Source: Aurantiochytrium sp. KH105 (Eukaryota > Sar > Bigyra > Thraustochytrida > Thraustochytriidae). From it: a DNA stretch of 64,000 bases. The stretch covers positions 124,001-188,000 of the forward strand of contig BGKB01000143.1 of the NCBI GenBank assembly GCA_003116975.1. Reading direction: 5' to 3'. The position numbers and the translations under genes were made by a program. Numbering within the stretch: the first letter of the stretch is position 1; every line of letters begins with the position of its first letter. The notes below the pieces were generated by a model, which worked only from the letters and a program-made list of their open reading frames with translations, was not told where the DNA came from and did not search any database. This document shows, one piece after another, positions 31,143 to 40,978 of this stretch.

Positions 31143-34100
31143 TTAAGGAAAGACGAAACGAGGGTTACCCGGCGAGCACGCAGCGTCATTCTCCTCCGCG
31201 GCCACAACCTCGAACTCGTCCATGTCCATGGCAGAGGTCACATACTCGCGGTTCTCCTCCAGCACGGCGCGCTGGTCGTAAGGGACGCTAAGCTCGAGCG
31301 CCTGGGGACCGAGCTCCTGCGCGCTCATCATCGTCTGCGCGGCAGTCTTCATCACGTCCTTCATGTTCTTCTTGAGAAGATCATCCGTCTTGCACGCATC
31401 CTTGAGCTGCTTCATGATGTCATCCGGGAAGCTGCGCGTCTCAGCATCATACTTGGACGCCAAGAACTTGAACACTGCCTCCTGGTACGCGGGGTACTTG
31501 TCGTTGATGACAATCTGCACCTTGCGGATCGGCTCGTCCGCGTTGGCCGCATTCTTCTTCTTGCGCTGCTTCACTTCCTTCTCTGCCTTGACGCGCACGT
31601 TGCGGATCGTGCTGCCCATGTACTCGACGCTACGCACAAATCCAACGTCCGGCTTCTCCACGGTCGGCCACAGCTCCTTGACCACAAAGCTCGACTTGCC
31701 CAAGTAATCGCGCCAAATCTTCTCGCAAAAGTGAGGGCACACCGGGGCCATAATCACAGCCAGCGTCTCCAGGAACTTGCGCACCAGGCCACGGTGCAGA
31801 GGCTGGTTCTGCCGCGCGCACGCGTCACGGTACGCGTCCCGGAACCCGAGAAACTCGTAAAAGCCAGTCTTGACAACGTCGCGGTACCGCATCGCCTCGT
31901 ACGCGACCTGGCACTCCTCCACGGCCAGGTTCATCTGCGCATTGAACGCCCGCTCGAAAAAGTTGTACTCTTCCGCGCTCACGTCACGCATCTCGGCCTG
32001 CGCCTTCTCCGCGAGCACCTCCTCGGCCCAGTCCAGCTCAGTCGTCAGGCGCAGGATCGACTTGTCCGCGACTTCGCACGAAAAGTTCGCGTCATCCAGC
32101 GAGTCACCTGCTGCTGCGAGGGCGAGACGGGTTGCGTCGGCAGTCCAGCCAACAACAATCTTCTTACCGCTCTGCTCGAACGAACGATGCCCGGCCACCG
32201 ACTCTTGGATCGTGAAAAAGTTGCCCTTTGACTTGGACATCTTCTCGTTCTCCACCTGCACAAAACCTGTGTGTCCGTGAAAGCAACCCAAAAAAGCAAT
32301 CGAACAAGGACAAACAATGCATAAACCGTAGCATTTCCCGCTGTCAGTTTTCCTGTCACCATTCGATCTCAACTGATTCCCCACCTCAGCCTCGTCCTTC
32401 CCCTTGACTCGCCTCACGTCTCCCGCGCCGGAGTCTCAAGACGCCCGCACAAACACAAGAATTCAAGTTGTTTGAGCCATTGGAGACACAAAGCGGACGG
32501 ACCACACGGCGTTTGCCGCGACCGCAATGCGTACTATGATGCTCTTTGTCCATCTATGGCAGCCTTTGCAGTAGTGACGCAGGCCAAAAGACCTCACGTC
32601 GCCCACCGCAAAGGGCCATCAAAAGCCCGCGTCCAAAATATCCAGGTGTCAGAAAACCCGACGATCGGATGCTGGCCACCTCCGCCGTCACAGGCGCCAA
32701 CGCCAAAAAGGCGTCAGAAACTGCAACGTAAGATGAAGGTGCATGTCGAGACATTTTCAATCAAGAAAATAGCACGCGCGGATTTGAAAGCAATGCCAGA
32801 ACGCCACTTGCCTCTCTCTCTCTCTCTCTCTCTGCACAACTCTCTCTTCTCGTGACGGCTCTTTTTTCCTTTTCCCTCACGTTTTCTCGTTCCTCTCCTT
32901 TCCTTTCCTCCCTCACGCTGTGAACGTACCGTTGCAATAAAAGGCTTGCGGCCACAGATCCTCACGGTCAGGCCAAATCGCCGCGTGCGTGTACAGCGAC
33001 ATGGTCAAGTGGTTGCGAATCAAGTCACGGCCCGAAACACGCAGGTCCAGCGGGTACCAGTACTCAAAGCTCTCGCGCAGCACCTTGAGCTTGTGCTCCT
33101 CAATACCACAGTCCTCAGGGTACGGGTTACCCAGAAAAATGTAGTCAAAGACAGCAGGCGTGAGCTGCTCAGGCTTGATGCCCAGCGGCGAGCCATTGCC
33201 GCGGTCGCCCGTGTAGTCATCCGCGTCCTTGCGACCCTGCAGCAAGTGGCAAATCGTGTAGTACGCCATGTAAATAGTAGAGTCCGACAGAGACTCAATG
33301 ACGAACTGCTCGTCCCAAGGAACAAGCGTACCCAGGCCAAACGAACGTGAGCACGCCCACTCCTCGAGCCAGTCGAGCGTGTCCATGAAAGCCTTGCGTG
33401 TGCTGTCCGTAAACGTCTCAAAGTTCTTCGGGTCACGAACGTAGTCCTTGACCTTTTCGCGCCACTTCTCCTCGCCGTACTTGAGGAACCACTGGTCCAA
33501 ATGGGCAACAACGCACTCGTCGCCCGAGCGGCTAACAACCTCGCTCTCGGGCTCAAAGTACACGATCGCCTCGCCGTCCTCGCACATCTTGGCCTTGACG
33601 ACATCCTTGGCCTCGCTCACCTTCATACCCTCGACGCCGTCCTCCTTTCCGGCAATCATAATGCCCTCGTAAAAGCCGCGCTTGTACGTCTCGGCCTTGG
33701 CCTCCTTGAGCTTCTTCTCGTCGTGCTGAGATTTGATCTTAAGTTTGAGCACCATCGTCTCTGCAGCGCGATCGCCCAGGCCCGGAATGTTGATCACAGG
33801 GACCAGCTCAAAGGGTGCGACCATTTCCTCCGTCACGCCGTGCTTGGCCCGCAGCTTTTCGTCCGTCTTCCAGTCACGCAGCGCCGCGTAATCGTCCGCC
33901 GAGTCCGAAGGTACCGACGTCACGATACCCGTACCCTTGGTCATGGAGATCGACAGCAGAGGGAGAGCGTATACACGCTCGTACTTGGCCTTGGGCGCCT
34001 TGACGGGCACGCCCACGAGCTCCTTGCCGGAAATCGTGCCGAGCTGCTTCAGCTGACCCTGCGAACCAGGCTCCACAAAGGCATCCTGGTAAGACATGTT

Positions 34101-35168
34101 CCGCGCGGCGCGTGCAGCGCAAATGAGCACCTGACGCGTGCGCTCCGCCGACTTGGGCGTGTGCTGTACGTCAAACTCGTACACGCCGTACTCGCCACTG
34201 GGCAGCACGTAGCAGTTTGTCTGCCCGTACATGGTCTCGGGACGCAGCGTCGCTGCAACCATAAACACATGGCCCTTGGCAACAGACTCGCTCAGCTCCG
34301 GGATGCGCGACGTCACGCTCTCGGGCGCCTCCAGCAGCTGCAGCTTCACCAGCATGTACTCCTGCGGACCAACGTTCTCACCCTTGCTGCGGTCATGATC
34401 GGCGCATGCCTGCTTGTCCAGAGGCGAAAACACCGTCGGCCGGCGTCCAAAGTCGATCTTGCCTGCCTCCTTCAGACGAACGAACTGCCACCGGATAAAG
34501 GCATCGTAGAACGGGTTCAGAGACGTCGTGATGAAAGAGCGCCGCCAGTCCACGCGCGTGCCAAGCAGCTTCAGATCCTGCTCGTACAGGCGGGGGAAGT
34601 AGTCCAACCAGTACAGAGGATCGGCAAACTTGGGGATCTCCTCCTCTGGGACACCGGACATGACCAGAATGTCCCACTGCGTCTTGCTCTTGCCGCCAGT
34701 CTTGGCAGTCAGCTTTGACTTTTTGCCCTTGAACTTGGACACATCGGCGGGTGCAGCCTCGGCATCGGCCTCGGCGGCTGCCGCGGCGTTTTCGTCCTCA
34801 TCGGGCACCACAACGGGCACGCCGTACTTTTCCATCTCAGCCTTGAGCTTGAACGCCGCACTCTGGATCGGCGAGCCCGTCACGTGCAGGCCAAACGGCC
34901 ACACCACGTTGTAGCCTTGCGTCGTCTTGTACCCAGCCGCAAAATCAGCCTTGCACAGCGTGAACGCGTGACCAATGTGGGCGCGCGCATTGCAGTACGG
35001 GTACGGAAAAGAGACCAGGTACTTTTTCTTTTCCGGGTTCACGTCCGCCTCAAAAATCCGGTGCTCCTCCCATTGCGCCTGAATCTCGCTCTCGAGCTTG
35101 CGGACGCGGTCGCGACGAGGGAATGCGCCTGCCGGCGGCACCGCCTCGGCGGCCTCTCCGCTCGACAT
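31143..35168 (-). CDS. LARS1: Leucyl-tRNA synthetase, cytosolic type (two exons)
   Basis: Charges tRNA-Leu with leucine for cytosolic translation. Exon 1 is 35168-32930 and exon 2 is 32266-31143; joined, they give 1120 residues, close to the 1100-1180 usual for eukaryotic/archaeal-type LeuRS. The HIGH motif (AHIGHAFTLCKADF) lies near residue 64 and KMSKSKGNF near residue 755, just after the splice junction. Between them is the large insertion expected to carry the editing domain (for example residues 250-480). The C-terminal part is the anticodon-binding and C-terminal extension. The family sequence NG-x6-EKMSKS is restored exactly (CNG FVQVEN EKMSKS) only when the intron 32929-32267 is removed, which fixes the splice sites. 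The start is the ATG at 35168-35166; the upstream in-frame codons have no ATG. An acidic Ala/Glu/Asp linker occurs at about residues 125-150. It is divergent from selenoprotein H. Confidence 0.96.
32267..32929 (-). other. LeuRS intron (663 nt)
   Basis: The donor is G|GTACGT at 32930/32929 and the acceptor ACACAG|GT at 32267/32266 (minus strand), in phase 1. It holds a (CT)n run at 32812-32832 and an unsupported plus-strand open frame (32472-32855). It separates the catalytic-core exon from the KMSKS-bearing exon. Confidence 0.9.
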
Positions 35169-35650
35169 CTTTCGCCTCTTCCTTGCCACGAAACTCCTAC
35201 GCTTTGCCGTAGCTAAACCTTAGCACTTGGCAACCTGCACCTGGCGGCCACGCAAAGCGCTGCTGGCCACGACTTTTTCGCGCGCCTTGCTTGCACGAGC
35301 GCGTGTCGCGCTCCGCTCCTCACGAGCGCGCAAGCTGCGCCAGCGGCCTTCTCCTCCCGGCGGTGGCTCGCGCCCCGCTCCTGCACCTCGCGCAAGCCGG
35401 TCCTCGCGCGCGCGCCCACCCAGATCGATCGATGGTCGTGCGCAGATTTTGGTTTTGCTTCACCTTGCCAAGGGCGTAGGATTTTGGGGGCCCAGCTAAC
35501 TTCTTTTTTTAGGGACTTTGACCAATCTCACTCTCAATCTCAATCTCGATCTCGATCTTGCAAGGTCCATCCACCGGTCGGGAGCGCGAGCAGTTCTCGG
35601 CGTCTCGCGTACGCGACGCGGTGGCGTATCGGTTCTGGCGCTCGCGATGC

Positions 35651-35700
<50 letters not shown>

Positions 35701-35845
35701 CTTTGCGTCTGGCAAGACTCTGGGTCGAGTTCTACGCTTGTTCCTGGTCTGCGTATGCAGTTTGGGCACTTGCTTTCGCTTGCTTTGCCCAAGGCGAGGC
35801 GAGGGAGGGGTCGCAGTTAGGCAACGTGAAGGTTAGGAAAGCGCC
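35169..35845. promoter_or_regulatory. Divergent promoter region, LeuRS / selenoprotein H
   Basis: 677 bp between two start codons facing away from each other. It is GC-rich near LeuRS, with CAATCT-type hexamers at 35523-35558 and a long AAGC array at 35651-35698. No canonical TATA box was identified. The shared spacer suggests both core promoters lie here. Confidence 0.5.
35651..35698. repeat. (AAGC)12 microsatellite
   Basis: A nearly perfect AAGC array about 150 bp upstream of the SelH start codon. Confidence 0.93.
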
Positions 35846-36436
35846 ATGGAGGGCCTGCGCAGGAGCACGCGCGCAAGGAGGCGGCCCGGCGAGGCCGAGG
35901 CCGAGGCCGAGGCCAAGGCGGAGGCCGCCCAACAGGCCAAAAAGCCCGCTCCCGCGGCCAAGAAAACGACGAAGAAAGCCGAGGAGAAAACGACCAAACC
36001 CAAGAAGGCGGCCTCCACCACCAAGTCCAAGACCAAGACACCCGCCAAGCGCAAGACCCCCGAAGGCGAGTCCGAGGAAAAGCCGGATTCGAAAAAGCTC
36101 GCCAAAGATGATGTCGCGACTGCCGACACGAAACAAGTGGATGCACAGCCCGAGGCAGAGACGGAGGTCTCGGTTGAAGCTTGTAAATCCTGAGGCGTCT
36201 TCAAACGCAGCTTCAAGAAACTGGACGATGCTCTCCGCGAGAGCATGGGCACCAATGCTCCCAAGGTGCTCTACAACCCTCAAGAGGCGCGGCCCCGCAA
36301 GGGGACTTTCGAAGTCACGCTGAACGGCGAAACACTTGTATCCCTCGTTGCCATGCCCCGTCCTTTTAAGCGCCTGCGCGAGCTCGATATCGACGCGCTC
36401 GCCGCAGACATCAAGTCCAAGCTGGAGAAAAACTAG
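35846..36436 (+). CDS. SELENOH: Selenoprotein H, in-frame UGA read as selenocysteine
   Basis: Reading through the TGA at 36191-36193 joins two short frames into one of 196 residues. The frame starts at ATG 35846 (GCGCCATGG context) and ends at TAG 36436. Residues 1-100 are Lys/Ala/Glu-rich with a basic RRSTRARRRPG patch like an AT-hook, suiting nuclear/nucleolar localisation. The C-terminal half matches the SelH thioredoxin-like fold: a C-x2-U redox motif (EACKSUGVF, Sec at residue 116), then KVLYNPQEARPRKGTFEVTL, equivalent to the VNPTKPRRGSFEVTL block of animal SelH, then a helical end (DIDALAADIKSKLEKN). SelH proteins are redox-active nuclear proteins linked to stress response. The 3' region carries a SECIS-like hairpin, which independently supports Sec. 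The alternative, a roughly 28-nt intron from GTAAAT to GCAG, is implausibly short and would delete the CxxU motif. Confidence 0.9.
36191..36193 (+). other. UGA selenocysteine codon
   Basis: TGA sits in the CKSU position of the SelH CxxU motif. Conserved SelH sequence continues in frame on both sides. Confidence 0.88.
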
Positions 36437-36570
36437 GATTTCATATCAATCCTCACCCCAGCCATTTGATTCCCCCTCACGCCTCTGCCAAGATGAGCGC
36501 GACTCTTCACTTTAAGTGAGAGGGAGAGGGAGAGAGAGGGAAAGTCCGCTAAAAGTGCAAGCAAGCAGAC

Positions 36571-36660
36571 TCATGACGTGCGCGCTCGAGAAAGAGATTC
36601 CCAATAAGCCCAACATCTTTTCAATAGAGGAGGAAAGAGGGCCTCGGGCGTGCATCGAAC
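36571..36660 (+). promoter_or_regulatory. SECIS element in SelH 3' UTR
   Basis: About 140 nt after the stop, ATGAC at 36573-36577 faces TCGAA at 36655-36659 and can form the non-Watson-Crick G.A/A.G quartet (G75.A58, A76.G57, last two digits of position). Directly above it 13 consecutive pairs form between 36578-36590 (GTGCGCGCTCGAG) and 36643-36655 (CTCGGGCGTGCAT), including three G-U pairs. An unpaired AAA follows at 36591-36593, the conserved apical A motif. The apical part can form a small extra helix (AGAT/ATCT, 36595-36598 with 36615-36618), as in type 2 SECIS. It is odd in that the apical region is about 52 nt, larger than usual. SBP2-type proteins and EFSec would bind it to recode UGA. 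Confidence 0.8.
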
Positions 36661-36822
36661 AGCTCGCGTGCTGACCGTGAAATGGCACATGAGCCGTCAT
36701 TGTTGGGTTTTCTATTTTCAGTTTCTTGAACCCCGCGATGCGGCGCCATCATATCAGTCGCACTTCTTGCCTGCAGCACTAAAGGCCTACTGATCCCCCC
36801 TTTCCCTATTCCCCCTCACCAA

Positions 36823-36828
36823 AATAAA
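36823..36828 (+). terminator. Poly(A) signal AATAAA for SelH
   Basis: AATAAA about 165 nt downstream of the SECIS and about 390 nt past the SelH stop. It is the first such hexamer on this strand. Confidence 0.45.
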
Positions 36829-37046
36829 AGTACGTTCTTGAAATTCAAATTGCAAGGTTTTCTCGAAATGGAAAGTGGTGTCTCCCAACTTTGTGAGTTA
36901 GAACGGAAACACAAAAACGACACGCAAAAAACAAACAAAAGTGTATCCAAGGCGACCGTGAAAATCTCGTCAAGAACACTGCACGTCAATGCTTTGAAAA
37001 AGTGAATCAAAAGAAATACTCTTGTACGTAAAGTATGATCACGGTG

Positions 37047-38582
37047 TCAAATCACAGCAACTTCTTCGTCCGCGTTCGAGGCACCTCGAGACCGATGTTG
37101 ACCCTCCAAAAAGGAATCAAACATGGGTTCATCAATCATTTCAAAGTCGCCGAGATGATCGTCTTGTTGATGATGATGCCGGCCACCGCGCTGGAAACGA
37201 CGAATGAAGAACAGCCCAACGCCGCAGCAGCAGGTCAGACTTGAAATTACGACTACTGTGCCGAAAAGGTGCTCGCCAATCCGAGCGGGCTCAGCGTCTG
37301 TTGGCGACGCAGTCTCCGGTGCCGCGGCACTTGGCTCGTTGGATGGGCGCAAGGTTGGCACGTTGAGCGTTGACGGTCGTTTCGTGGGTGATGCAAAGGT
37401 CGGGCTCGCCGTGGGCTTTGCAGTCGGCGCGGCCGTCGCCGGCTTGCTCGGCGAACTTGTGGGCGACTTGGATACGGATGCCTCTCCCACACTCTCAAAG
37501 AGAAAGAGACAAGAGTCCTTTTCGCGACGTTGCAGAACGAGCAATTGCTCTGCAGTATTATTACCTGCAGCAGACACATGGCCCGACAATCCTAAGGTCC
37601 CGGAGGCAAGGTCCCCAGTCCCAGGTGTCGGCAGCGTTTGCGTCGCCACGCTCGCATTTAAAGAAGCAAAAGCAGCGCTAAGCTCCTCCTGCGTTGTCAA
37701 CGATGATGCGATCGTATTAGCTGATATCACTGCTGTCCCCGTCGCGTTCGCGGCGATGAAGCGAAGCGTGAAGGAGTCACTAACGTTTTCTTGCGAGCTT
37801 GAGCTGTAGGTTCCCAAAATACCGAGCGAATTGTTCGCGACAGATGACACAAGACTCCACGGACCGTCTTCCGTCAAGTCAATGCGAAGGAGGCCGACGA
37901 GAAGTCCATGATCTATATCGACCAGTGCGACACGTCGTGCAAGAGAAAGCCCCGCAGCAACATCATCGGCTACAGCGCCACTCGAGGATATCGCTACCGT
38001 GCTCGGTCCGATAACTGCCATCGGTCCGAGAGATGCATTTCCAAAACCAAGACGAGCCGTCTGGTCTTCGCTAAGAATTGGGTTTTCCGTGGTTGTCACA
38101 GTGCAGTCACTCAGGTTCGCAATCTGCACGCGTTTCCCGTCGGTAACCAGAACAAAATTGTCTTTAGAAGAAAAAGATTCCCCCGCTTTTGATGATAAAA
38201 GTCCGCTGTCGAGTGGTGTCGCACCTTGAATCTGTGCAAGCCCATCTATGGAGGAGCACACGATATCGGGTCCACCTGCCGTTTCGTTGTCTGCACCTGC
38301 GAGATCTTCGGCATCAAGTGCCCATTGCATGACCTCGCCCGACGCTCGTACGAGTCTGACTGATCCCGCTGCGTCGTCCGTGACAGCGCGCAACCAAGCG
38401 CCGACTGCATCGTCAACGCCATCAAGGACGAGCTCACCAGCATCGGTCAACGCTGCGTCTGCGCCGTGCAACGCCGACCCTAAGACCAGCAGACTGATCC
38501 CAGCAGCGACAGCGATTGCCGAGGTCGTCATACCCCCTCCGCGAGGTCGCGTTCGCGTTCGCATCGCACGGTCCCCATTCAT
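37047..38582 (-). CDS. Type I membrane protein with Thr/Ser/Pro stalk
   Basis: An intact 511-residue frame. It starts at ATG 38582; residue 18 is a second Met directly before the hydrophobic signal (MTTSAIAVAAGISLLVLGSA, cleavage likely after ALHGADA). The mature ectodomain (to about residue 360) has many N-glycosylation sequons (NET, NLS, NAS, NNS, NVS, NAT, NNT) and few Cys. Residues 365-432 form a Pro/Thr/Ser-rich mucin-like stalk (SKSPTSSPSKPATAAPTAKP). A single transmembrane helix (LFGTVVVISSLTCCCGVGLF) lies at about 438-459, then a short tail with a basic RRF patch, a HHHQQDDH cluster and an acidic end. This is the layout of a cell-surface or endomembrane glycoprotein. The ectodomain resembles no family I recognise. 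Its 3' end converges on SelH; its 5' end lies 176 bp downstream of the coiled-coil gene. Confidence 0.8.
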   Translation of the reverse strand: MNGDRAMRTRTRPRGGGMTTSAIAVAAGISLLVLGSALHGADAALTDAGELVLDGVDDAVGAWLRAVTDDAAGSVRLVRASGEVMQWALDAEDLAGADNETAGGPDIVCSSIDGLAQIQGATPLDSGLLSSKAGESFSSKDNFVLVTDGKRVQIANLSDCTVTTTENPILSEDQTARLGFGNASLGPMAVIGPSTVAISSSGAVADDVAAGLSLARRVALVDIDHGLLVGLLRIDLTEDGPWSLVSSVANNSLGILGTYSSSSQENVSDSFTLRFIAANATGTAVISANTIASSLTTQEELSAAFASLNASVATQTLPTPGTGDLASGTLGLSGHVSAAGNNTAEQLLVLQRREKDSCLFLFESVGEASVSKSPTSSPSKPATAAPTAKPTASPTFASPTKRPSTLNVPTLRPSNEPSAAAPETASPTDAEPARIGEHLFGTVVVISSLTCCCGVGLFFIRRFQRGGRHHHQQDDHLGDFEMIDEPMFDSFLEGQHRSRGASNADEEVAVI

Positions 38583-38757
38583 GACGACGGATGTTCGATT
38601 GAGAAATGCCAGCCTGCCTCGTCATCTCCGGTCAAGGTCAACAAGCCTCGATTGGCATTTCGGACCAGACCTGATCCAAAGGGAAAGGTATTGGTCAGTC
38701 GATCAGGCGAGCGGTCGGTGGAGCGGTCGGTGGATAGGTCGATAGGTCACCCTTTTC

Positions 38758-38763
38758 TTTATT
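38758..38763 (-). terminator. AATAAA overlapping the coiled-coil gene stop codon
   Basis: TTTATT on the plus strand gives AATAAA on the minus strand, with the TAA stop inside it. Whether it is used for polyadenylation is unknown. Confidence 0.3.
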
Positions 38764-40978
38764 GCACATTACAATCGCTACCTAAGTTTTCCGCGTAGTT
38801 GTCGGCGATTCGCGAGCGAACCTGCAAGACAGAGTCTCGACTCGCAGCAAGTTCGGCTTGCAATTCACGAAGCACCGCGACGCGCTCAGACGAAGAAAGA
38901 GCCGCAAAACGAGCACCCGCGTCAGTGTCGCCATCCACATCATCGAGCAGGACATCCATCGTCGGCTGCTCACCTTCCAAAAACGCATCCAAGAGCGCGG
39001 TAAGTCGTTTTGCTGCCCCCAGGTATTGCGTGACTTCTCCAATCACGTCGCGCAAAAGCCTCTCTTCGTCCGCGCGATGAGAAGCTGCCTTTTCTCGTGA
39101 TGCTTCTTGTTGCGCTTCCATCTCGTCCAGTTTAAATGTTGCTTCCTCAAGCTTCTGTTGCAAATCAGCCTCGAGGTCTCGCGCGACTTCGAGCTGCTCG
39201 TCCGACTCCATCGCGCGCTGCTGTACATCTTTGAGCTGACGCAAGGTCGCTTCTAATTCGCTTTGCGCCTCTTGCAGTGCGCTTCGTATTTGCTCGGCCT
39301 CTTGCTCCGCGGCCACGCGGTCCCACTCCGCTTGTGTGAGCGTCTTTTCCCGCTGCTCCAGTTCGCTGCGAAGACGCGCAGCTTCCTTGGTCAGCGCGTT
39401 CGATTCCTTCAGTGACAACGAAGAAGAACCATCCATTTCTTGGCGAAAATCTCCGCTTCCGCTCTTGAGCGCTGCAAGCTCCGCCTCTGCGCGCCGTGCA
39501 CGCTGCTCGAGCACCTGATTGGCTTGCTTCGACGCTTGCACCTCCTCGAGGCACCGTTTCACTTCGGCAAGCATTTCCAAATACTCCTGGCGTCCCGGAC
39601 CCCGCGCGTTGGCAATGGCAGTCGTTGACGCAAGGGTTACGTCCTCGCCATCGCCACGCGCACTCTGGTCCTCGAGTCGTAGTTTTCTGCTTTCGCCAGA
39701 CCGCGCCGACATAAGTGTATGTTCCTGCATCTTGCGCAAGTCGTCTTCTAACGCAGCGGTGCGCAATTTTTCCGTCGCAAGCTGGCGACTGGCATCATCC
39801 GCGGCTCGTGTCGCTCGCGCGGCGCGGTCATCAGCCCGATCGCGTTCCTCGCGTGTTTTCGACAAAGAAGCTTCGAGCTCCGCCTCCCGTTCGCGGGCCC
39901 GCTCGAGCTGTTTGTGTAATTTACTTTGCTCGTGCTGAGCAGTCTTGAGTTCGACGACAATGCTCGAGTTTGTTTGCCGCAGTGCTGCCTCCGTGTGCGA
40001 AGCGGTCTTCACCTTTGCATCGGCGATTTCGAGTCGACCGCGTACGAGGTCCATGTCGCGCTCGAGCAGACCAATCTTTTGGTTCTTCTCCAGAATCTGC
40101 TGCCGCAGTTTGTCCTCTGCGCGAAACTTTTCCTTTTCTCCGCGAGAGACGGTTTTGCGCATGGCTTCCATCTCGCGCGTCAAATGTTTGGTTTTGGTCT
40201 GGAGGTTTTTTCGTTCGCCTTCCAGCTGGCGCTGCCGCTCCTGATTCTCCTCGCGTTCCTTTTGTAAAAGGTCGTGCTGCCGTCGCAAGGCCTGTTCGTG
40301 ATCGATCAGCTCCATTTCGCGCCTCTTGAGCTCGTCGCGTTTCGCCTTGATTTCTTGCGTCAAACGTGTCTTCGTTTCGAGATTGTCGAGCCGCTGCTCG
40401 TTTAGCATAGCCAAGAGGTCCTCGCTCGTCGTCCTTTCTACGAGGGCCTGTGCGCGCTCACGCGTGCTTTGCGTGCGGCCCCCATTCGTATAGGGTCGAC
40501 TTGAGAACTCGTCATTTTCAAGTCGTGTCCATGGCTCGTCGCGCTTTTGGAGCAGCAACGAAGGCGTGTGTGAGCGCACTGGTCGGGAGCTACGACGTCG
40601 TTTTTCCTCGAAATCTTTGCGATGCTGTTGCTGTTGTTGCAGCTGTTGCTGTTGCTGTTGTTGCTGCTGCTGGTGCAAGAGGTGTCTTGATCGCTGCATG
40701 CCATCGATCCGATCAGCGACAAGAGCTTCGTGTTCTTGCCATCGCCCAGAATTCTCGTGGAAGCTAGGCTTTCCCCGCGAGTATGCCGCGTACGAGCTTT
40801 CTGGCCTCGGCCTTTGGCTGCTCGCACTTTGCTCGAGATGCCACTGTCGCGTGTCGCCATGCGATACTTTGGAATGAAGCTTTACGCTTGAAACTTCGGC
40901 CGAGAGATCAGGCCAAAGACTACGAGTTTTGCGCTCGCCCGTCTGTCCCAGACAATCGAGCGAGATCCACCCATCCAT
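38759..40978 (-). CDS. Long coiled-coil protein with N-terminal polyQ
   Basis: An intact 739-residue frame starting at ATG 40978. Residues 1-160 are polar and disordered, with a Gln run from residue 103 (ten Q, then LQQQQQH). From about residue 165 to 735 the chain is almost entirely heptad-patterned and charged (EEVQASKQANQVLEQRARRA and TLRQLKDVQQRAMESDEQLE are typical), so a long parallel or antiparallel coiled coil is expected. There is no motor, GTPase or membrane segment. Such proteins are commonly centrosomal, basal-body, axonemal or Golgi tethers. With a ciliary kinesin in the same window a flagellar role is tempting, but that is only a guess. Its stop codon TAA is part of an AATAAA hexamer. 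Confidence 0.82.
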   Translation of the reverse strand: MDGWISLDCLGQTGERKTRSLWPDLSAEVSSVKLHSKVSHGDTRQWHLEQSASSQRPRPESSYAAYSRGKPSFHENSGRWQEHEALVADRIDGMQRSRHLLHQQQQQQQQQQLQQQQQHRKDFEEKRRRSSRPVRSHTPSLLLQKRDEPWTRLENDEFSSRPYTNGGRTQSTRERAQALVERTTSEDLLAMLNEQRLDNLETKTRLTQEIKAKRDELKRREMELIDHEQALRRQHDLLQKEREENQERQRQLEGERKNLQTKTKHLTREMEAMRKTVSRGEKEKFRAEDKLRQQILEKNQKIGLLERDMDLVRGRLEIADAKVKTASHTEAALRQTNSSIVVELKTAQHEQSKLHKQLERAREREAELEASLSKTREERDRADDRAARATRAADDASRQLATEKLRTAALEDDLRKMQEHTLMSARSGESRKLRLEDQSARGDGEDVTLASTTAIANARGPGRQEYLEMLAEVKRCLEEVQASKQANQVLEQRARRAEAELAALKSGSGDFRQEMDGSSSLSLKESNALTKEAARLRSELEQREKTLTQAEWDRVAAEQEAEQIRSALQEAQSELEATLRQLKDVQQRAMESDEQLEVARDLEADLQQKLEEATFKLDEMEAQQEASREKAASHRADEERLLRDVIGEVTQYLGAAKRLTALLDAFLEGEQPTMDVLLDDVDGDTDAGARFAALSSSERVAVLRELQAELAASRDSVLQVRSRIADNYAENLGSDCNVQ

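Larger units (their letters stand above)
36437..37046. other. 3' regions of convergent SelH and membrane-protein genes
   Basis: 610 bp holding the SelH 3' UTR with its SECIS and AATAAA, a G/A-rich patch at 36520-36545, and then AT-rich DNA. The last part should be the 3' UTR of the minus-strand membrane protein. No other gene was seen. Confidence 0.7.

Noticed and set aside
36163-36193. Tiny intron removing the SelH UGA
   Set aside because: GTAAAT...GCAG would be about 28 nt, shorter than any intron seen here, and would delete the conserved CxxU site. The SECIS supports recoding.
35732-36283. 183- and 143-codon minus-strand frames over SelH
   Set aside because: Antisense shadows of the Lys/Ala/Glu-rich SelH N-terminus. 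They lack family similarity and conflict with the strongly supported plus-strand gene.
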